A stretch of DNA of 64,000 bases, from contig VNWV01000001.1 in the NCBI GenBank assembly GCA_009801085.1, positions 5,952,001-6,016,000 of the forward strand, read 5' to 3'. This DNA comes from Lasiodiplodia sp. COLG20. Taxonomy: Eukaryota; Ascomycota; Dothideomycetes; Botryosphaeriales; Botryosphaeriaceae. Shown here one piece after another: positions 22,550 to 32,826 of the stretch. Position numbers and translations under genes: made by a program. The notes under the pieces were generated by a model. The model saw only the letters and a program-made list of their open reading frames with translations, had not been told where the DNA came from and searched no databases. Numbering within the stretch: position 1 is the first letter of the stretch; each line of letters begins with the position of its first letter.

Positions 22550-24932
22550 TCAACTTAGTATGAATGCATCGGCTGAGGTCCAATTAAAAATGGTCTCCAG
22601 ATCCGGGAAAAGTTCCCTGGCACTTTCGAATAAGACACCCGGAGACTCGCAGAACAGGGCACCCTCAGGGACGGATGGCACGCCGCCTTGCTGAGGTTGC
22701 CGCTCTGGCTCCGGCGTTCCAGTCTGGCCCTCCTTTCTCTTGCGTATCCTTTCTTGCAGTTTGGATAGCGAGATTCTGATGAGCTCGCGGAACCAACCTG
22801 CGGGTTTCCAAGTCTTTTCAAGGATGCTCAGGTCATCATTCAGCTGCCGAAGGCGACCAAAAGAGCCCGATTTCCGCGGCTCTTCCGAGCCTAGTAACGC
22901 GTCTCGGCAATCGCTCAGCAGCACTGCCATTGTGAAAAAGACGCCCGCAACCCTGCACAGAGTCAGCCTTCCATTGGGAATGCCATAGCAGAGCACCTAC
23001 AGCCAGAGAGGACAAAAAGGAAATAGCGAATGTGCGCGCAGATAGCTCATTACCTGCATGGATATCAGCCACTACGGTTTTCGTCTTTTATGAGTTGCTT
23101 ACTTCACAAAAATCATAAGCTGCGTTATGTAAAGCCCGCCGGCTTTCCAGTTTGACTTCTGGATCCTTGTGCTTCTCAGCAAGAGCCCAATGATAGAATA
23201 ATGCCACCAAAGAGTGGGCGGCGCGGAGTAGTGGCCGATATATGAGCTGGGATTTGGGAGTCGTCGTCGTATCTTGGAGCTCCATGTCAATGAGATCAGG
23301 GCAATCAGCTGTATGCTGGTCCATTCTTTCCCGCAACTCATCCAAAACCGCTGAAGTAAGAGGTTCTACAGAAGTGTTGGATATAGAGTGGAGCTTGTTA
23401 ATCGTCATTCCCACTGCTCACAGGTAAGCTATTATCGTAACCTATTACCGAAGACAGCTCACCTAATGCTCCAAGCCACACGAGCGTGGTGCTGTACTTG
23501 ACCGTCTCGGGAGTACGTGATGGGGCGGGATCCACTCCCTGGTCATCTCGAGACTCATCAAAATAGCTGGAATCCCAGCTGAGCTCTTCACGGTCCGTCC
23601 ACCTCTCATCAATGATAGTAGGCGTTCCGAACATTGCTGCGACGAAACAGTCTTTGGCCTGGCAGACATTAGTTGCGGACATGCAAACTGGCTTTTCAAA
23701 CTTACCATGGTTACCCAAGCAACGCGAGTCCAGAGCCTCTCTTGCACTGGGGTTAAGTTGAGAGTTTCTATCCTGAGACCCAAGACGTTAGAGGATGCAC
23801 GGGATTAGATCACAATGGCGAATGACGTACTTGCGGTGTAGGCCCATCATATACGCCACATTTATGGCTCGACTCATCCAATACCTCGTATTTCTCTCTT
23901 CGGTCCAACCAAACCATCGCTCTGCCAACAAGACAAAGCTCTGCACCAAAGTGATTTGATCTCTCTCTAGTTCAAAGTCAGCGATGAGCTTGGCCTTCTC
24001 GAAGAAGCCTGCAGTCATTTCAGTACGGGTCGGCCACGGTGAGGCAGCGACCTGTTCGTCGAGAGCGAAGTGACTTCCAACAAACATGACGCTCTGTAGG
24101 AGCAGTGGAGGAACATTCCGTGCTTTGTAGCGCTCCAAAAAGTCAGTCTTGTCAATTAGGGGCACATGCGGATCCGCGTAGTCGAAGAAATTCTGTATCA
24201 GACTGTCTGCCAGGTAGGCATCGGGTAAGTCAAAGACGCCCTTTTCTGCGAGGAACTTCCGCGTCGGTGCGTCCAGGTGGCCGATGGCTTCTCTATATCG
24301 ATCCATGGCGGAGCATGCATTAATAGAAGAGCCGGCGTAAAGATGGAGGTTCCGGCGGGAGTTCTCATCCGTGTCGGCGGCAGCATTGAGAATGGATGTA
24401 AAGGCATTGTTGTTTGTTGCATGAACGATAGCCACGCCATCTTCGTCACCAATAGGACTGTTGGGATTGTCTATGAAGTTTTCGAGCGATCGGATGAGAT
24501 CAACAGAAGAAGATGAGGGATTAACGCGGTCCGTCCGTCGGGGATTCGGTACAGGTCCAGCCCTCGGTTCGATAAGAACGGATCGTGCGGACCGCGGGGT
24601 TCTCGACTCCACGCGGCTCTCAGTTCGCGTGATTCTAGCGTCGATCTAGTCAGCCCAGCCCGCCAAGCCTGAGTTGATTTCGTTAAAATACCTTCTTGTT
24701 CTGCCGCGATGCGACACGCGAAGGGTACACTGAAGATGGGATTCTTTGCATCTCGTGCAAGGGTAAACCCTCAGCGCATCACATTTCACTTTGCGGGAGT
24801 GGCAAAATATACAAGCTCGCGACGCTCGCTGCTTGACCCGTTACTTACCCGATCAGAGTGGATGAAGGATGCGGAGGTTACCTGGCGCGGGTGTTCCTGA
24901 TCAATGTCGGCCTCTGGTGGACTGAGCGACAT
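22550..24932 (-). CDS. Zn2Cys6 transcription factor with fungal-specific regulatory domain
   Basis: Nuclear regulator of about 670 residues. Exons: 24932-24882, 24828-24692, 24634-23831, 23772-23706, 23658-23463, 23413-23103, 22996-22550. The zinc cluster starts at residue 18: RACIFCHSRKVKCD, then CTRCKESHLQC, spaced C-x2-C-x6-C-x7-C-x2-C-x6-C, with basic residues after it (RVSHRGRTRR). The middle domain (Fungal_trans type) shows LIQNFFDYADPHVPLIDKTD, LVQSFVLLAERWFGWTEE and MSRAINVAYMMGLHRK, then RLWTRVAWVTM and TPTIIDERW. The last intron could be one of 106 bp, or two shorter ones around an 18-nt microexon; both keep frame. It lies beside the oxygenase/monooxygenase set and may regulate it; that is inference. 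Confidence 0.85.
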
Positions 24933-25826
24933 GACTCGTCCAGCACGTCGCACAGGGCTGTATCTCTCGAAAAATGGTCGGTAAGCTCCGGGTGGCTGCA
25001 GAGAAGTGATGCCATATGGTTACGAAAGGAGGGGAGACCGTTTCGTCGCCGGCAGCTTCCGCAACAACCCTGCTGACTAAGTCTTTCACGTGCATCGCAC
25101 CGCCGATCCATCGTGTCGTCCTGCGAGTCATTCTTAGGCCATGTTGTCGCCTGGATTGCATGTGAAGCCGTGGATGCGTTCTTGAGCCAACAAGGGCCAA
25201 CATATTTAAGACTTGTTGTTACTGCGTGACTTAGGCGCTTGATTTTCCCAACAAAATAGCTCAACATACAAAGCATCACTGTGGCTCGCAGGCTTGTGTC
25301 AATGAAGACAGAATTTGTCTTGGTTCGGCACCGCTCAAGTCTGGAGGGCTTTGCAATTTTGATGACTGAAACTGTGGCTGTGTCAAGTATAGCGGTTCGA
25401 AAAATGTGCATGTTCCTCGTATCTCCTCATAGTTGCAATTACTTCTTCGATGCTATGCTGGCTGTGTTTGCAAAATATACTTCAACGATAGAGCGATTCA
25501 CATTAGCACGTGAGAGGATGAGTTGAAATCAGTTGAGAATGAATCTTTGCACCAGAACCTGCTCCACGAGGAGGGTTCCGTATCTATGCATCTAATTTCT
25601 TGATCTCTCTAAACTCTAATTTTAGCCTTCTAAAACTCGCATCTCAATGAAAGAGACAGTGGCTGCGGAGGATTGCTGAAAGCCCCGAGTCGAGGGTATT
25701 TGGTCGAACAACCCAAAAACAAAACGCCGAAATCCTATCCAGATGCGCTTGCCTTCCTGTGAAATCTAGTCGAGCCCATGACAGATTGACACATCAACGC
25801 CAACGGGATGGAAAATTTTTTTCTCT
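24933..25826. other. intergenic, no gene seen
   Basis: Promoter side of the regulator and 3' side of the desaturase. A minus-strand frame at 24878-25411 partly overlaps exon 1 of the regulator but shows no protein character. Confidence 0.5.
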
Positions 25827-27131
25827 TCAGTTCGTAGCCTTGGACGAAGGCTTGACCCAGTGGTAAACCTGGGGGGCGGGGGCCGTCTTCTCCTCCTTGA
25901 CCCAGCGGCAAGTGCGGAAAGTGGTCCACAGGCTGCTCAGGAAGTTGGTCTTCTTGTCCTCGTTGTAGAAGTTGCCGAGCATGGGGCGAATGGCGGCCGT
26001 GGCCTCGTCGGCGTAGTAGAAGGGGATCCTGGGGAACAGGTGGTGGACGACGTGGGTGTCAATGATGCCGTGGAACAGGTGGGTGCCAACGAAACCAAAG
26101 TCGCGGTCGATGGTGCAGAGGTTGCCAACGGTGAAGTTCCAGGTATCCTCGCCGTAGTGAGGAACATCGGGGTGGGTGTGGTGCAGGTAGGTGATGGCAA
26201 TCAACCAGTGGTGAACCCAGACGTAGGGAACGACCCACAGGAGCGCAACCGTCTGCCAGTCGAGAACCTGAGCGGCCTTGTAGAGAATGAAGCCGGTGAT
26301 AGCAAGACCAATGTCGGAGAGGATGATGAGGTGGGCCTGCTGGGGAAGGAAGAGAACACTCCAGGGGTCGAAGTGGCTGCCGCGCTCGCTGAACCAGCCC
26401 TTCTTGTCATTGTCGCGAACACGGCTCTTGTGGCCAGCCGAGACGTTGAAGAGGAGGTAGGTCTGCCAGCCGAAGAGCTGGTGGGCAAGCAGCTTGATGG
26501 TGGTGACAATGGGCGTGTCCTCGGTGAGCTCCTCAAGGGCCTTGATGGAGATGCCCATTTTGTTGGCCATCTCCTCAACGGTGCGCGGAACGAAGACGAG
26601 GTCCTTCTCGATGTGGCCGGTGAAGCGGTGGTGGCGGGCATGCGAGATCTTCCAGGAGAAATACGGAACACCAAGGGCCGAGTGGCAGAGCCAGCCGACG
26701 ACGTCGTTCAGACGCTGGTGCCTCGAGAAGGCGCCGTGGCCACACTCGTGGGCGAGAATCCACAGGCCGGTGAAGATGCAGCCCTGGGCAGCGCCGTAGA
26801 GGATCCAGAGAGCGGTACGGGCAGCAAATGACTCGACGTGGTGGATTTGCAGAGCACCGTAAACCAGGGCAGAGACCATGGCGATGTCACGAGCAAGGTA
26901 GGCCATGGAGATGGCGACCTTGGGCTGGAAGCAGTGGGCCGGAATGGCGCGCTTCAGATCAGCCAGGCTCGGGCATTTTGCCGGGTCGACGAGGTTGGAC
27001 GACGGCTTCAGGCTGATGACCTTTGGCAGGTGTTAGCGGGAGGCACTCGGCGACGATTTCAAGCAGGAGGGGCGTACGTTGTCCGAGGACTGCTCGCCCT
27101 TCTGGAGGGTGACGGTTTGCGCAACAGACAT
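25827..27131 (-). CDS. delta-12 (oleate) fatty acid desaturase
   Basis: Endoplasmic-reticulum di-iron desaturase turning oleoyl into linoleoyl chains. Two exons (27131-27078 and 27020-25827) give 415 residues. The three histidine boxes are complete: HECGH at 109-113, HARHH at 145-149, HVVHH at 341-345. Fungal delta-12 wording surrounds them: ALWILYGAAQGCIFTGLWIL, KISHARHHRFTGHIEKDLVF, YLHHTHPDVPHYGEDTWNF and FGFVGTHLFHGIIDT. Membrane spans flank the boxes in the usual pattern. The N-terminal exon of 18 codons is soluble. Strong third-position GC and pyrimidine preference suggest high expression and produce long antisense open frames that are not genes. A related delta-15/bifunctional desaturase is possible but less likely. 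Confidence 0.93.
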
Positions 27132-30048
27132 GGTGGGCAGGAGAGAAAAAGTTTTCCCGTTGCCAGGAGACAGAGCGGAGGGCAGTGGCCTTTTGTAGTG
27201 GGAAAATAAAGGGGAGACTTGCTGTCAAGGAAGAGGTGGCCAAGCAGAGTGGGGTTCCGCCATTGACGGTGAAGGCCCTGCTGGGACCCAAACTCAACGG
27301 ACAATTGATCCACCAAGCACGCCCCAAGCGTAACAGCCGTAGTTTGCCATTCTCCTGACTGGCTAGGGCGATGTGCGTTACGGCACGTGGCACGGATGTC
27401 GACTCGAGCCCGGCGGGCGCCAAGGCGGCAGGCGGTAAGTCGGGCCTTTTGGGGAGGCTCCAGATGCCCAGCAGTGCGGCGGCGTGTCTGCTGCAGCCTT
27501 TTCGAACGCGTTGAGGTCGCCGGTGGGGTAGTGTGCGGTGCTCCGCGCAAAGCTGGGGACTGGCCGAGCACGGATTGCGAATTGCGTCGGCTCTTTTTGC
27601 TTTCGGACCGTCTGGTGTTCGAGAAAAAAACGGGCTCCGGCTCGGCAGCCAATCGCAGGCGGCTCTTTGGGCTCAACACGCAGGCGGTCAAGGCAGGTCG
27701 GGTAGATCAGGGTCTGATTCGAGCCTCAGTGCTGCCCACGTCGTCTTTCCCGCAGCCGCAACGGCGCTGGCGTGGCATACAGCAACGGCGCGCTCGCATG
27801 ACGCTGCCAATGTCAGAGTTTTCCGTCTCCTGCGTTACGTGTCATTTTCGCGTGCAAGCCCAGTCGTTCCTGCCGGCCGCGATGCGAGAAATGTGATAAG
27901 CGGCCGCGCTAGGAGTAGCCTCCGCCACCCAGTCCCTGAAACCCCTAATTTTCAGTCCAAATTTGCACCGCCCGCGGTGATCTGAATCTGTGGACTTCGT
28001 GCCGCCGCCATCATCGGTCCGTCGAGCGTGGCCAACTGTCCCCTCTCGCGTCCTATTTTTGCCCTCCGCCATCGGCGAGGTGGTCTGTGGCCCGCATCCC
28101 TGCCGACGTATCAGCAGCCACTCAACGTGTCTAGGATCCGAAACGTGGATCCGAGGCCAGCTTTGCGAACACGCAACCGACGAGCTTACTTTTCCTGACC
28201 GGCGCCCCTGACACTGGAGATAAGCCCAGCTTAGCGGTGTAGTGGCGGCCATGGGCTGAGGTTTTAGGGGTTCGCGTACAGGCGGTGTTCGCGTCTCGGT
28301 GGACTGTGCGAGCCGGTGCTACCATGCTTGCCGAATCCAGTAACTGCGAAACCCACGATGGACCTTAGGACTCTTTCGCAGGTTCTTGGTGCTGATGGCC
28401 GAGGCAGTGGACGGACGCTACCAGGCGCGCTGTCGTCCGCCCTTCACGCCATGGTGCTGTGTCCTCGTGCCATCCCTGGAGTTGCTGAACCCATTCGTTC
28501 AAGAGCGCGAACAACCAGCCAGAAACAGGAAGCTGGGGACTTAAGAGGCGGCCGTCGCCACGTGTGGGCCCAGTGCGGCCCGGTGGTCAGACTGTACGGT
28601 GCCCTTTCGAACCTTTCCTTATCCGATGCCAGAGCTCCGCTGACAGAAGCAGTTCTCGCCCAGGCCATTGGATGTTACATGCTCCGAATGGAACGAAGCC
28701 GAGTGGGCTCCGCCGCCCGTTATCAAAGAATATCCCGGAGTCTTCCCTTGAGCGAATCCCGCCGTCCTGCGGGTGCCCAGCTGAGGCCTGCACCGATCAC
28801 TTCAAGCTGACGCCTCCTGTGGGGCAGACCGGCCAGCCTTCCATTCACTTATCCATTCTTTCGGATCGACCCTTTCGAGACACTGATTCCCCTGTGCGGT
28901 GCTCCCCGCTTTTTTTTTTCTTCCTCGCTCTTGGACAAGGGCCACGCTCAGCGAACATATGGTGTAACTGGAGGGATCCGGATTGCCGTGGGGCGAAAAC
29001 TACCAGGCGCCATCACTTGATATGCGACACTCGACCGTGCGGCAGACTGGAGCCTTTGTCAAGATTCTGAAGTTGGTGTTGAGTCTAAACAAGCTGCAGA
29101 GTACCCCACATCGCATCCTCGCTTACTTGTCGCCATTGGACCCTGGGACCCGCTCATCTTTCCGCCACCATCCGATCGAGCCACTCAGCACCTGATCTCC
29201 ACAGATCCGAACCTGCTCTTAACTTCTACTTACTTGAGCGCAATCCTGCTCATTTCCCCCATGTGCTCAGGTCATCCGTTGCGCCCGCCTAGTCACGTTA
29301 CCCGCCTTCTTTTCGAGAAACAGTGCAACCTATTACACCCCCACAGAGCAAGCGTGACTGGCATCTCCATCTCCGAAGCTCCACTGCACTACTTGAAAGA
29401 AAAGCTCTTAAACTATCAGTAGAACAACCAAAGCGCTGGTAATATCTTACGGTGAGCATGTGCGTACTGAGATCCAACTGCGCTATCTAATCAGATCCTT
29501 TAACAAACACTTAAATGGTGAGCGGCCTATTGGCGCATGATTCTGTTACTTCTTCCTGTAACAGAAGACACTCTGAGTATCCTTTCGGCTGCACAACAAA
29601 GAGGACGAATTTCTTTATGATGCAGCTATGAGTCAAAAGAGCTAAGGCCAGATGAATCGCCGGGCAAGTTCGGCGTGCGGGGATTCGGGGTCAACTTCAC
29701 CGATCAAGGGGCCAACATACCGCGCACCACTTGCAGAATGCTTGGCGGGCAGCATGCTGGGAATAGATTCGATAAATGCACCCTAAGAATTATCTTGGTG
29801 TCTGTGGACTAACAGTAGTTTGCATCCAGGAACTGCGCCACTCTGTCCTCACCGGGTCACCGCCGGTGACTGACTTAGTGCGACGGTATCAGGATAGTCT
29901 GGTCAAAAGTCCACACATACTGTAAGAACCACAACTGGCCCAACCCTCGACCCTAACAAGAAAGCCTAACACTAAGAACCGACCGAAGAGAGGGGAAAAA
30001 AGTTTTCACACCGCAAACTCCGACCAATTTTACACACACACGCACACA
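27132..30048. other. long gene-poor interval upstream of the desaturase
   Basis: 2.9 kb without a supportable coding gene. The part next to the desaturase is GC-rich with long but unconvincing frames on both strands. A 13-nt pyrimidine (T) tract lies near 28909-28921. A perfect 9-bp hairpin is at 29541-29566. Could hold a long 5' leader, distant regulatory sites or a noncoding transcript; nothing direct shows which. Confidence 0.5.
29541..29566. other. perfect hairpin, 9-bp stem
   Basis: TTCTGTTAC (29541-29549) and GTAACAGAA (29558-29566) pair perfectly around an 8-nt loop. No U-tract follows and no gene is adjacent, so the role is unknown. Confidence 0.6.
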
Positions 30049-30684
30049 ATGGATTGCACCCCACCATTCCGCCAGATCCGCGCCGTGTACGATGACAAAA
30101 CCATTACCGTCTACCAAGCGTATCCGCCCGTTATCGCCGATCCTGCCGTCGCAACGCAGCATCTTGCCGCATCGACGGCTTTCAAAACAAGGCGCATGAC
30201 GTGGATCAAACCTAGCTGGTGCTGGATGATGTACCGCTCCGGCTACTCGTTCAAAGACGCAGGGCAGAGACGTGTGCTTGCGTTACGCATCACGCACGAA
30301 GGGTTCATCGAACTACTCAGGAGGGCGGTTTTGACGCATGGTGGTGGTGGAGGAGGAGGAGGAGGAGAAGAGAAAGTAGAAGGGGTTGCCGGTGACGTGA
30401 AAGTGCAGTGGGATCCGGAGCGATCGCCGCGCCTGGAGAGGCTTGGCTGGAGGAGCATACAGGTGGGAATTTCTGGAGATCTGGTCTTGGAGTGGGTGAA
30501 CGAGTGGATTGTCGAAATCGAGGATGTGACGGCAAAGGCGGTGCGGCTGAAGAAGGTCTTGGACAAGGAGCCTGGCGTGGAGGACGACGAGCTGAGAAGG
30601 CGGGGGTTGATTCCGGAGGAGAAGCCGTACGAATTGCCAGCGGATGTGGCGGCGGTGCTTGGGATGGTTGACAATGATGCCTAA
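30049..30684 (+). CDS. DUF4291 family protein
   Basis: Single exon, 211 residues. The family is recognised from IRAVYDDKTITVYQAYPPVI, MTWIKPSWCWMMYRSGYSFK, RVLALRITHEGFIELLRRAV, VKVQWDPERSPRLERL, WRSIQVGISGDLV and WIVEIEDVTAKA. DUF4291 proteins occur in bacteria and fungi and have no established biochemical role. A run of nine glycines encoded by GGT/GGA codons (30342-30368) sits in a loop before the WDPER strand and is absent from the typical domain. The protein ends close to a convergent MFS gene (69 bp). No signal peptide or membrane span. Confidence 0.85.
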   Translation: MDCTPPFRQIRAVYDDKTITVYQAYPPVIADPAVATQHLAASTAFKTRRMTWIKPSWCWMMYRSGYSFKDAGQRRVLALRITHEGFIELLRRAVLTHGGGGGGGGGEEKVEGVAGDVKVQWDPERSPRLERLGWRSIQVGISGDLVLEWVNEWIVEIEDVTAKAVRLKKVLDKEPGVEDDELRRRGLIPEEKPYELPADVAAVLGMVDNDA

Positions 30685-30753
30685 CGGATTGAGATTGGAG
30701 TATATGCGCCAAACAGCGGATCCGTGTTGCCTTTTTTTTTGTGCTTCGAAGAC

Positions 30754-32294
30754 TTATTCTCTATGGTGCAGACCGCCTGTTTTTGGCACGAGGAGCCAGC
30801 TGATGCCTGTGGCAGCCAACAATGCAACAAGCACCGGCTGTAGAACTTTCACACCTGCATGCGCAGCGACGATGCCCGTGATTGCAGGGAAGATGGAGCC
30901 TCCGATTTGACCAAGGACAAAGACGAGCGCGAGGGCAGAGGAGCGCACTTTATCAGAGAACAGTTTCGACCCTACCGAGATTCCCTAAATCGAAAGCAGT
31001 GCGCGTCAGCAGACTGCGTATGGTACAGCGGTGGATCTTCGATGCTGGTGAAGAATAACTTACAGCGGCAAAGAAGGGCCCTAGGACGAATCCCATCAAG
31101 CTGATGGCGACGGATGCGGCGATGATGTTTGGAACACTGATTTAGATTGTCAGATGCGATTCGAAGTGGAGTAATGTAGACATACAGCCAGAATAGAAGC
31201 TGAAGCGCCACACCAATAACACTATAGATGAATAGCATCCGTCGCTCGCCCCATCTGTGCGTCGGCTCGGCAAGTAGGAGCCTTCCTAGGAAGGAACCAC
31301 CATTGAAGCCAGCAGGGACATAGCCCATGTCAGACAAATCGCCGTCGCGGACCTCGACAAGATACTCTACCACCCAGCCTGGCAGCAAACAACATGTCAG
31401 CTAGTCATTTTCTGACTAAACGGGCTTCTACTCACCGCTTGCAGTTATGATGACACCGAGATAAAAGAAATAAAACAGGCTCAGCAGCCAGACGCTGGGA
31501 GTCTTGAGCGTCGCTTTTATCTCAGCCATTGCGCCGTCATTCCTTGAGCCGCCTTGGATGTCGGGGCCGGTGGCGTGCTTCGTTTTGATAACCAGGCTAT
31601 CCCGGAAAGCAACTATGCAGAGAGCCAGGTTTACGACGCCGAGCCCCAGCGGGAAGGTATAGAACAGGTTCCAGCGTGAGGGCGTGTCGGCGGAGGCGAT
31701 GGCTGTGGACACGAACGGGCCAACGAGGCAGCCGCCGGAATACATTGCATGGATGAGGCCCAAGAATCGGTGTGCGGTTTTGACCGAGGCCACAAAGGTA
31801 TTTGCGTGTGTATCCTGGTACGCCTGGCCGAGGCTAACTATACCAAAAGTGACGGCAAACAAGGCAAAAGGTGGGGTCCAGCAGCGCAAGGCGTGAGCAA
31901 GGACCTGCAAGAAAGCTCCGAGGACCAGCATGGCTCCCAAATCGAGATATTGACAGAGATGGCTGTTTGTAACTGCGGCAAAGAACCATCCCGAGAAAGT
32001 GACGCCGTAGCTTGACATGGTCAGCACAGCGGGCGAGTATCGATGCACAAGAGCTTACACGATCGAGATCATGGCTGTGTTGATATCGTAGGACCGGATA
32101 AGATAGGGGATCAGGGCACCAAGGCTTCCATCATTCACGCCTGCGACGAAAAACGAGAAAGCAGCGCTGACGACTTTGATGTAACTTGTCTTGGGGGTTG
32201 TCGGTTCCCAATCCGCTTCTGGCGGGTGCGGGGATGTTTGTGCACCATCTGCGAGCTCAACAGCATCGTCACACGGCGATGTTCGAGCTTCCAT
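30754..32294 (-). CDS. MFS transporter, Bsc6/fucose-permease-like
   Basis: Five exons (32294-32059, 32010-31436, 31378-31186, 31136-31064, 30984-30754) close to 435 residues. The N-terminal span reads VVSAAFSFFVAGVNDGSLGA followed by LIPYLIRSYDINTAMISIV, the wording of the fungal Bsc6-like branch. Further helices include YGVTFSGWFFAAVTNSHLCQ, the loop GLGVVNLALCIVAF, ATLKTPSVWLLSLFYFFYLG and IAASVAISLMGFVLGPFFAA, then VFVLGQIGGSIFPAITGIVA. An in-frame ATG at 32444 would add 50 hydrophilic residues; 32294 is chosen as the nearer start before the first span. Substrate unknown; relatives carry sugars or efflux metabolites. It is divergent from an acyltransferase, which suggests export of an acylated product, an inference only. 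Confidence 0.82.
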
Positions 32295-32826
32295 GATGCT
32301 TTCAGGGTTCTTCTCAATCTGCGAAAGATGTTTGGATGATGTTGGAGGTGAGGGCTCTGGAGATAGACGGTGAACAGCGTCCGGTAGAGCTCCGGCTAAG
32401 CTTCGGAAGGCTCGTGTCGCATGGTGGGGATACCGGACCGACATTCCGCCTGTGCTCTTCAAGAGAAGCTTTCATTGGCTGGTTCATTGTCTCGATCGGG
32501 AAGTACTTTCAACTTGCAAGCGTCACGGAGCACTCGCTTTAGCTCTTTTCCTATCTGTGACGCTGGAGAAGCATTAATCGTGGCACAAGGCTATCCCGCA
32601 CAATCACTAGTGCTGTCGACTCATTTTGCCTTTCTTGTTGCCCGCGCGGATAAGATGCTCCTTCACCTCGAACCCTCTTTCTGATCTTTCCGCTGCATAG
32701 GCAGATCTTCGGTTCTCTCTGTCACACCCGTGTCTCCTGACACAGACGATCTCGGCAAGTTGATATAAGTGCTGATTTGCCCATTGGAACGCCTCTGGAG
32801 CACAGCAATTCCTCGTTCTTGAAGCC
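32295..32826. promoter_or_regulatory. divergent region, MFS carrier/acyltransferase
   Basis: 532 bp between opposite starts (about 380 bp if the carrier starts at 32444). No coding frame is convincing. Position suggests shared control. Confidence 0.45.

Noticed and set aside
25860..26831. 323-residue plus-strand open frame
   Set aside because: Exactly antisense to the desaturase. Third-position C/G bias of the real gene keeps the opposite frame open; the translation is Gly/Val/Asp-rich without domains.
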